Part shown: one piece after another, positions 15,931 to 23,400 of the stretch
Layout: each line of letters starts with the position of its first letter
Position numbering within the stretch: the stretch's first letter is position 1
Position numbers and translations under genes: made by a program
Notes under the pieces: generated by a model
Seen by the model: only the letters and a program-made list of their open reading frames with translations
Databases searched by the model: none
Told to the model about the DNA's origin: nothing
Assembly: GCF_900626155.1 (NCBI RefSeq)
Contig: NZ_LR130844.1
Span: forward strand, 851,072-915,071
Origin: Anaerococcus vaginimassiliensis
Lineage (GTDB): Bacteria > Bacillota > Clostridia > Tissierellales > Peptoniphilaceae
DNA: 64,000 nt
Direction of reading: 5' to 3'

Positions 15931-16043
15931 GTCATCCTGAGGAGCGAAGCGACGTGAGGATCTCCAGTAGGTTCTTCGGGTTCATCTATACTGCGGCGTA
16001 TAAACTGTAGAATCCTCGTCGCTCTTTATAGTCGCTCTGTCGA
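15931..16043. repeat. Palindromic repeat R8, fused to a second repeat type
   Basis: Complete up to CGCTCTGTCG, where the expected GAATGAC is replaced by ACAGTAGTTTTCGG and a segment that leads into S2. The same fusion occurs, inverted, at 62025-62090. Confidence 0.85.
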
Positions 16044-16097
16044 CAGTAGTTTTCGGGCTCAGCTCCGCTTCACCTCGAAAAGCCTTGATTAAGGGCT

Positions 16098-16145
16098 GTC
16101 ATCAGTTCACTAACGTTCACTGTGACCAAACCCATTAGGAATGAC
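16098..16145. repeat. Short palindromic repeat S2
   Basis: Same as S1: GTCATCAGTTCACTAACGTT and CCCATTAGGAATGAC. A decayed copy follows at 16172-16208. Confidence 0.8.
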
Positions 16146-16283
16146 GTATTTGGGGGGAAGATGGATTAGTCTATCATCAGTTTATTATCGAGACCCATTA
16201 GGAATGAAAAGTTACAAGAGAATATATCACTAATATCCTTGCTACAATCTTATTAGAAATATCTTCTCCAATTATCCCCAAAC

Positions 16284-16311
16284 AAAAAATCCAGCTTTTA
16301 GCTGAATTTCT
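16284..16311 (-). terminator. Terminator of the HAD gene
   Basis: On the minus strand, ATTCAGC-taaaa-GCTGGAT is followed by a T run. The stem overlaps the stop codon. Confidence 0.75.
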
Positions 16312-17125
16312 CTTTGTTATTTTTAAGGAGCATATCAATGGCGTGGCCTACTCCTGATTTTAGGTTAGATTTTGTTATATAGTCTGCGTGTTTTTTTAGC
16401 TCGTCTACGGCGTTTCCCATGGCTACTGCAAAGCCTGCTGCTTCTAGCATTGGTATGTCGTTTTTTTCGTTTCCTATTGCCATGACTTCTTCCATTTTGT
16501 AGCCGAGTTTGTCTGCCATTTGTGAAATGGCGTAACCCTTGTTGGTATTTTTGTTCATTATTTCTACCAAAAATGGTGCGGTTTGGACTGGATAGTAGTT
16601 ATTTTTTATTTCATTAGGCATATTTTCTACAAATCTTTTTATCTCACCCTTAGATCCAAGTGCCATAAACCTCCCAAACTCCATATCTTCTGGCAAATTT
16701 TCATAGTCAACTATTTTTATGGGCATCTTGTGGATTTTGGCGTCTATCTTTGTATAAATATTTGCTCTTTTCTTGTTTGAATAGAAATTCTCCCCGTCCA
16801 TGGCAGATATATCGAGCCTATAGTTTTCTAATAGCTTTGCTACTTTTACTAGGTCACTTGGACTTTGAAATGTTCCAAACATTGGCTTTTGGCTAAAGTT
16901 GTCGAATACATAGGACCCGTTTTGGCAGATTGTAAAGTGTCCCTTTTTATCAAGTCCCAATCTTTTGTTTAAATCTACCATGCTGTGAAAGGGCCTACCG
17001 CTGACTAAGGCTATGTGAATTCCGGCTTTTTTTGCCTTTTCAATGGCGGCTATATTTTCTTTTGTTAATCTTTTTAGTGGGGTAACTAATGTTCCGTCCA
17101 CGTCTATAGTTATTAGTTTAATCAT
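16298..17125 (-). CDS. Cof-type HAD-IIB family phosphatase
   Basis: Second HAD-IIB sugar-phosphatase paralogue, 275 aa. Motif I is DVDGTLVT near residue 8 (nucleophile Asp), motif II ALVSGRP near 42, and motif IV GNEKNDIPMLEAAG near 212; the first residue of motif IV is Gly-Asn rather than Gly-Asp. The start at 17125 (MIKLITIDV) matches the family. The frame continues to a TTG at 17143, but neither start has a ribosome site. A TATAGT lies a few bases upstream inside GGGTATAGTATCCC, so a leaderless transcript is conceivable. Substrate unknown. It lies downstream of the divergent alanine dehydrogenase promoter. Confidence 0.87.
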   Translation of the reverse strand: MIKLITIDVDGTLVTPLKRLTKENIAAIEKAKKAGIHIALVSGRPFHSMVDLNKRLGLDKKGHFTICQNGSYVFDNFSQKPMFGTFQSPSDLVKVAKLLENYRLDISAMDGENFYSNKKRANIYTKIDAKIHKMPIKIVDYENLPEDMEFGRFMALGSKGEIKRFVENMPNEIKNNYYPVQTAPFLVEIMNKNTNKGYAISQMADKLGYKMEEVMAIGNEKNDIPMLEAAGFAVAMGNAVDELKKHADYITKSNLKSGVGHAIDMLLKNNKEKFS

Positions 17126-17228
17126 AGGGATACTATACCCCAAGAGATAAAAATTATTAAAATATAAAATTTTGGGTATAAATATATGTAGAGAAACGAA
17201 AACAGATTAACTAATTATAGGAGGAAAT

Positions 17229-18344
17229 ATGATAATAGGAGTACCAAAAGAGATAAAAGATCAAGAGTCCAGGGTTGCAATCATCCCAGGAGCAGTTTTA
17301 GAATTGACTAAAAATGATAATGAAGTTTTAATAGAAACTGGAGCAGGTCTTGCATCTGGTATAACAGATGACCAATATGAAGAGGCTGGAGCTACTATTG
17401 TAGATAGTGCAAAAGAGGTTTGGGAAAAGGCCGAAATGATCTACAAGGTTAAAGAGCCACTCAAGGAAGAATACAAATATTTTAGAGAAGGACTTATCCT
17501 TTATACCTACCTTCACCTTGCAAGCAATGAAGAGCTTACAGATGAGCTTATCAAAAACAAGGTAACAGCTATAGGTTTTGAGACAGTTCAACTTGATAAC
17601 AAACTTCCACTTCTTCGTCCAATGTCAGAAATCGCAGGAAGAATGGCAGTACAAGAAGGTGCCCAATACCTAACAAAACCAAAGGGAGGAAGAGGAATCT
17701 TACTTCAAGGTGTACCAGGGGTTCGTCCTGCTAACGTTGTAATCGTAGGTGCAGGTACAGTTGGTACAGGTGCAACTAGGATTGCCGTTGGTATGGGTGC
17801 TAGAGTCACAGTTCTAGATGTTAACCTAGATGCTCTAACTGAACTACACAACCTATTCCCAGACAAGATTGAAACACTTTACTCTAACCCACTAAACATA
17901 GAAGAAGCTGTCAAAAACGCCGATCTTGTTATATCTACAGTTCTAATCCCGGGTGCTCGTGCGCCACAACTTATCAAAGAGGATATGGTTAAACAAATGA
18001 AGGAAGGATCTGTAATAGTCGACGTGGCAATAGACCAAGGTGGTTCAACAGACCTAACAAAGGGTAGACCAACTAGCCACACCAACCCAACATTCGTTGA
18101 ATATGGTGTAATCCACTATGCCGTTGCCAATATCCCAGGTGCAGTAGCTATGACATCAACATATGCTCTATCAAATGCAACTACAAGATATGCCAAGGCA
18201 ATAGCAGATATGGGACTAAGAGCAGCTTGTGAGAGATTCCCAGAGCTAATCAGAGGAGTTAACACATACGATGGCTATGTAACATATGAACCAGTTGCAA
18301 AAGATACTAACCACGAATACAAAGAGCTAGATATAGCTGAATAA
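17229..18344 (+). CDS. ald: Alanine dehydrogenase
   Basis: NAD-dependent interconversion of L-alanine and pyruvate plus ammonia, used to catabolise alanine in amino-acid-fermenting anaerobes. It has 371 aa, the normal length. Visible features are MIIGVPKEIKDQESRVAI at the N-terminus, the pyruvate-site Lys in YKVKEPL near residue 74, His in TYLHLA near 95, and the NAD motif VIVGAGTVGTGA near 170. AGGAGG precedes the ATG. It is monocistronic, ended by a strong terminator. Confidence 0.95.
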   Translation: MIIGVPKEIKDQESRVAIIPGAVLELTKNDNEVLIETGAGLASGITDDQYEEAGATIVDSAKEVWEKAEMIYKVKEPLKEEYKYFREGLILYTYLHLASNEELTDELIKNKVTAIGFETVQLDNKLPLLRPMSEIAGRMAVQEGAQYLTKPKGGRGILLQGVPGVRPANVVIVGAGTVGTGATRIAVGMGARVTVLDVNLDALTELHNLFPDKIETLYSNPLNIEEAVKNADLVISTVLIPGARAPQLIKEDMVKQMKEGSVIVDVAIDQGGSTDLTKGRPTSHTNPTFVEYGVIHYAVANIPGAVAMTSTYALSNATTRYAKAIADMGLRAACERFPELIRGVNTYDGYVTYEPVAKDTNHEYKELDIAE

Positions 18345-18358
18345 TATAAGAAAATCTC

Positions 18359-18405
18359 AAACTCCCAACCCCAACTTCCAACAAGAAAGGGTTGGGAGTT
18401 TTTTC
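18359..18405 (+). terminator. Terminator of ald
   Basis: AACTCCCAACCC pairs with GGGTTGGGAGTT, followed by T6. Confidence 0.9.
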
Positions 18406-18516
18406 TTTGATATAGACGAAAGTGTCCTAAAGACAGGATCTGAGTATTTTATAAGCTATGCTAAAAGATTTTTAGCTAAGATTTACCATAATATATAAAG
18501 ATGTTATAATAAAATC

Positions 18517-19443
18517 ATGGAAATAAATAAAAAACGTTATAGGGACTTGGATACCTATCTAAAACTTAAATTTAATAAAAAAATAATAAAACTCCCGCTA
18601 GATGGGGGATTTACCTGTCCTAATAGAGATGGGACTTTGGGATATGCGGGCTGTATCTACTGTTCAGAAACAGGTAGTGGCGAATGGACTTTAGCTAAGA
18701 AATCTATAGCAGATCAGATAAAAGACCAAAAGATAAAACTATCCAAAAAGGGAAGGGAAGAAGGATACATCGCCTACTTTCAAAACTTCACCGCAACCTA
18801 CGGAGATATTTCCAAAATGAGAAAACTATTCTACGAGGCAATCGAACAAGAAGATGTATGTGGACTAATGATAGCCACAAGGGGAGACTGTCTATCAGAA
18901 GATGTTATAAGTCTCTTAGATGAGATAAACAAAAAGATTTTTCTTGTAGTAGAGCTTGGTATGCAAAGTGTAAATGATAAGACCATTTCACTCATAGAAA
19001 GAGGCTACACTCACAGGGAATTTGACAAGGGAGTAGATAAGCTTAACAAACTAGGTATCAAAACCCTAGTCCATGTCATAGTAGGCCTTCCTTATGAAAC
19101 AATGGATGATTACCTAAGAGATGCAAGATATATCAATAAAAAAGACATCTGGGGGATTAAGATCCACAACCTATATCTCGAAAAAGATAGTCGCTTTTTA
19201 AAATTTTATGAAAAAAATGGCTTGAATTATTCCATGACTAAAGACGATTACGTAGGAATCTGCGTACAAATGCTAAGAAATCTCAAGAAAGATATAGTAA
19301 TCAATAGACTAACTGGAGATGGCATCAGAGAAAAGATTGCCTATCCAACTTGGTCGAAGAATAAAGCGGGTATACTATCAAGTATAGACAAGCTGATGAA
19401 AGATGAAAATTATAGACAGGGGGACTTATGTCAAGAAAACTAG
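18517..19443 (+). CDS. Radical SAM protein, TIGR01212 (YhcC/YtqA) family
   Basis: Radical SAM enzyme of 308 aa. The cluster-binding cysteines lie in FTCPNRDGTLGYAGCIYC (residues about 28-45), a variant with a long gap (CX10-14CX2C) that marks the TIGR01212 group. The barrel continues with MIATRGDCL and ELGMQSVNDKT near residue 152, and HVIVGLPYET near 189. The reaction is not established in my knowledge; relatives are proposed to act in RNA or translation-related modification. The stop overlaps the start of the isochorismatase-like gene by 16 bases, so the two are coupled. Confidence 0.9.
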   Translation: MEINKKRYRDLDTYLKLKFNKKIIKLPLDGGFTCPNRDGTLGYAGCIYCSETGSGEWTLAKKSIADQIKDQKIKLSKKGREEGYIAYFQNFTATYGDISKMRKLFYEAIEQEDVCGLMIATRGDCLSEDVISLLDEINKKIFLVVELGMQSVNDKTISLIERGYTHREFDKGVDKLNKLGIKTLVHVIVGLPYETMDDYLRDARYINKKDIWGIKIHNLYLEKDSRFLKFYEKNGLNYSMTKDDYVGICVQMLRNLKKDIVINRLTGDGIREKIAYPTWSKNKAGILSSIDKLMKDENYRQGDLCQEN

Positions 19444-20027
19444 ACTCTAAATTTTATGTAAACTCACTTCAAAACGACACTTATAGTGATAAAACCCACA
19501 CACTACTTTTAGTAGTAGATGAACAACCAAAACTAATGGCTACCATGGAAAACGGAGAAGAAACTACAATAAACACCCTTGCCCTAATCAAGGCATTCAA
19601 ACAATATGAGATGAAATATCTCGCAACAGAACAATATCCAAAGGGACTCGGTAGGAGCGATGAGAGAATATTAGAAGAAATCGAAGAAGATAAAATCTTT
19701 GCCAAAAGCCTCTTCGATGCTGCTATTCCAGAAGTAGTAGCTTATATTAAGGAAAATGACATTAGAAAAGTCCTAGTCACAGGAGCAGAAGGTCACATCT
19801 GTATCTATCAAACAGTCAGAAGCCTTCTAGATATGGGACTTGAAGTGTTCTTGGTAGAAGATGCAGTAGCAAGCTTTAAGGAAAGCCAAAAACAAACTGC
19901 AGCAAACACTTTGGAAAATATGGGAGCAGTTATAGTAAACACCGAAATGGTATTATTTGATCTCGCCCGAGATGCAAAGGATACTAACTTTAAAAATATA
20001 TCCAATTTGGTGAAAAGCCTTAGATAA
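19428..20027 (+). CDS. Isochorismatase-family cysteine hydrolase
   Basis: Cytoplasmic hydrolase of 199 aa with an isochorismatase/nicotinamidase fold. The catalytic Asp is in LLVVDEQPKL near residue 27, and the nucleophile Cys is in TGAEGHICIYQTVRSL near 122; the cis-peptide part VTGAEGH is typical. No metal-binding DxHxxDxxxH motif is seen, which argues against nicotinamidase. AGGGGA lies ahead of the ATG, within the end of the radical SAM gene. Many such orphan hydrolases act on unknown small amides or esters, and no substrate can be named. Confidence 0.87.
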   Translation: MSRKLDSKFYVNSLQNDTYSDKTHTLLLVVDEQPKLMATMENGEETTINTLALIKAFKQYEMKYLATEQYPKGLGRSDERILEEIEEDKIFAKSLFDAAIPEVVAYIKENDIRKVLVTGAEGHICIYQTVRSLLDMGLEVFLVEDAVASFKESQKQTAANTLENMGAVIVNTEMVLFDLARDAKDTNFKNISNLVKSLR

Positions 20028-20032
20028 TTATA

Positions 20033-20066
20033 CACCCACCAGTAGTAGCTGGTGGGTATTTTTTTC
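20033..20066 (+). terminator. Terminator of the radical SAM-isochorismatase operon
   Basis: ACCCACCAGC-type arms (ACCCACCAG/CTGGTGGGT) followed by T7. Confidence 0.88.
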
Positions 20067-20128
20067 TCTATTTTAGATTTATTTATTTTAAAAATCGAAA
20101 GTTAAGAAAATTAGGAAATGTGTATTTG

Positions 20129-20163
<35 letters not shown>

Positions 20164-20288
20164 CGCTTTATTAAGCGAAAAAGCGAAAGCGTTAAACAAA
20201 TGAAATAGATAGTTCGGTAATCTATTTTTAGGAAAAATGGGAAAATAAGAAAATAAGGTCAATATATCTAAAAATTAATTGATATCAC

Positions 20289-20316
20289 TTGCCAATGAAA
20301 TATTTACATATATAAT
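20289..20316 (+). promoter_or_regulatory. Promoter of the adhesin gene
   Basis: TTGCCA (20289-20294), 16-bp spacer, TATAAT (20311-20316), giving a leader of about 115 nt. Confidence 0.6.
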
Positions 20317-20326
20317 TATAAATAAC

Positions 20327-20349
20327 CAGCGTGGTATATATATACGCTG
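20327..20349 (+). promoter_or_regulatory. Hairpin at the start of the adhesin leader
   Basis: CAGCGT (20327-20332) pairs with ACGCTG (20344-20349) across an AT-rich 11-nt loop, right at the expected transcript start. It could be a 5'-end stabilising stem or an operator. Confidence 0.45.
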
Positions 20350-20435
20350 ATTAGTATTGTAGAGATAAAGGTTACTTTGTTTATTATTTTTTAGAAGGGA
20401 AATAATAAATGGTAATAATTAATCCGGAGGAATAA

Positions 20436-23400
20436 ATGGATAACAAATTTAAAAGAATTATTGAGTTTAAAAAACAAAAAGGCTCAAACAGAAAACCAAG
20501 ATACGCAACTAGAAAACTATCTATAGGACTAGTTTCATGCATGCTTGGTTATGCACTTTTAGTATCTCCATCCTCAGTAGAAGCAGCTGAACTTGATAGC
20601 GAAAATCAAACTGTAGCTGAAGAATCTGCTGAACCAGAGACTGAAGGTGAAGAAAATTTAGAAGAAAATAAAGAAGAAACACCAGCTGAAGGAAGTGTTG
20701 AAGAAAAAACTCCAGCACCAGCTGAAGAAAAACCAGTAGAAACAACAGAAAACACTGAAGCTCCTAAAGAAACAGAAGAAACTTCAGAAAAAGAAGCAGC
20801 TGTTGTAGAAGAAAAAGAAGCTTTCACACTAAGAGAAGAACAAAGACAAGCTCTAAAAGAAGCAGGCTACACTAATAGTGAAATCGAGAAGATCGAAGAA
20901 GAAATCTCTGGCGAAATAGAAGCTGATTCTAACTTCGATACAGATAGCTTCCTTAAAGAAATCATAGCACAAAAAGCATCAGAGATTGAAATGTCTGAAG
21001 AAGCTAAACCAGAACCTGTAGCAGCTGGAGAAAAGAAAATTACTGATATTCAAGGTACAATTGATGGAAATATTAAATCAGGTATTACTAAAGTAAAACC
21101 ATTAGCTCAAGATGCTGGAGAAGATTATGATACAATCCTTAAAACAGCATTTAGCTTTGGTGTACCAGATTCAATTACAGGTGGAGACACATTTGAAGTA
21201 AAAGTATCAGATAACGTAAACCTTCACGGTATTTCAAAAGATCCAGAAATTGATGATTTATACTACAATGGTGAGTTATTAGCTAAAGCAGAGGTTCAAG
21301 CAGACGGTAGAACAATTATCTATAGATTTACAAATTATGTAGACAAAATAGCTAATATTAAAATGAATATTTCCTTCCCACTATTCATTGATAAGGTAAA
21401 TGTACCAGAAAATAGTACGGAAAATGTAGTAGTAACAGTTGATGGAAATGAATTCTCAAAAACTTTCGATGTTGACTATACTAGAGATAGCTATTATAAG
21501 AATAAAGATGAAAAAGAAGATGTAGAAACATTAAGTGGTAAAGCAAATCTTGACACTGTAACTGATAAATCATATCACCACACTATTTATGTTAATACAA
21601 ATAACCAAGAATTAACTAACTCAAAATTAAGAATCAGAAATCAAGATAACACAGATGGTGCAATATTTGATCAAGGTGTTCTTGATTCTGTTAAAGTTTA
21701 CAGATTAAATGATGGTAAACAATTAAAAGATAGCTTTAACCTTGACTATAATGATTTAACAGATGTAACTGATCAAGCAACTATAAGAAAAGCTTTAGAT
21801 GAAAAAATGGGAATATTAGTTGATATAAATCAAAAAAATGATAAAGCTTCTTATGTTGTAGTATATGATGGAAAAAGAAAGGAAAATACTAGTCTAAATA
21901 CCATAGTTGATTTTGCAGCAGCAAACAAAAAGAGAATGGATGGAACTCCAGAAGGATCAATAGCTTTTGCAGATAAAAACTGGTCATGGAAAAATGATGT
22001 TCACTTTGACAGAGGTGATGGTAGTGCTACAGGAGAAGATAAAATCTACAAACTTGGTGATAAAGTTTGGATAGATGAAAATTGCAATGGAATCCAAGAT
22101 CCTGGCGAAAAACCATTAAAAGATGTTTATGTATCTATTGTTGTAGGTGGACAAGAAATTATCCTAAGAACAGATGAAAATGGTAACTATACATTTAACA
22201 ACCTTCCAAATGGTGAATATGAAGTTACATTTGCTAACTTACAAGGATATAAACCAACTAAAGCAAAACAAGGTACAGACGATGCTGTAGACTCTGATGC
22301 TACATTAGTTGATGGTATTTTAAAAACAACAGCTACAATAGCTGACGCTGACAACATGGATGTAGACTTAGGTGTAATCAAAGAAAAAACTTACACTATA
22401 GGTGATAGAGTATGGATCGACACTGATAAAAACGGAATCCAAGATGATGGAGAAGTAGGTCTAGCAGGTGTAACTGTAACACTAACTGGCGATGGCATAG
22501 ACGAGAAAACAGAAACAACAGACAAAAACGGAAGCTACAAATTCGAAGGTCTAACAAATGGTAACTACAAAGTAACATTTGAAACACCAGCAGGTTATAC
22601 AGTAACCAAAACAGGCCAAGGAGGAGACGTCACTAAAGACTCCGACGGAAATTCAGTTAATGTTACAATAAAAGATGCTGATAATATGTCAATCGATCTT
22701 GGTCTAATCAAAGAAACATCAGGATCTTTCGTAGAACACCACATCTATGAAGAATATAAAGATGGCAAACTTGTAAACACTTCTAAGATAGATATAGATA
22801 AGAAAACTGGCTCAGAAGATCAAACATTTGAAACATCAGCTAAACCAAACGGAACAGCTGATGATAAAAAAGAAGGATTTACTTTAGTTCCTAATAGAAT
22901 AACCAAGTCAAAAGAAATCACTGGAAATATTACAGGTGATTCAGTAACAAGAAACTTTATCGATGGAAAAGACCTTGAAGTAACTTATGTATACAGAAAA
23001 GATACTACATCAGAAAAAGGTACCTTCCAAGAACACCACATTTATCAAACTGTAGATGAAGAAGGAAAGCTAATTTCTGTAGACTTCATAAATGATAGAG
23101 AAGTTAAAACTGGTAAAGTTGGGGAAGAATACACAACATCAAAGATAGATCAACCAACTTATGAACTTAAAGAAGTTAAAACTAAAAATGATGCAAAAGC
23201 AAATAAAGATGGTAGCGAAGCTACAGGAACATTTGTCAAAGATAAAAAACAAGAAGTAACTTACATCTACACTAGAGTTCAAAAGAATGGTTCATTCCAA
23301 GAACACCACAAATACATCACAAAAGATCAAGATGGAAAAATCATAGAAACAAAAACTGATGATGGTGAAACTACAAAAGGTAACGAAAAACAATCTTATA

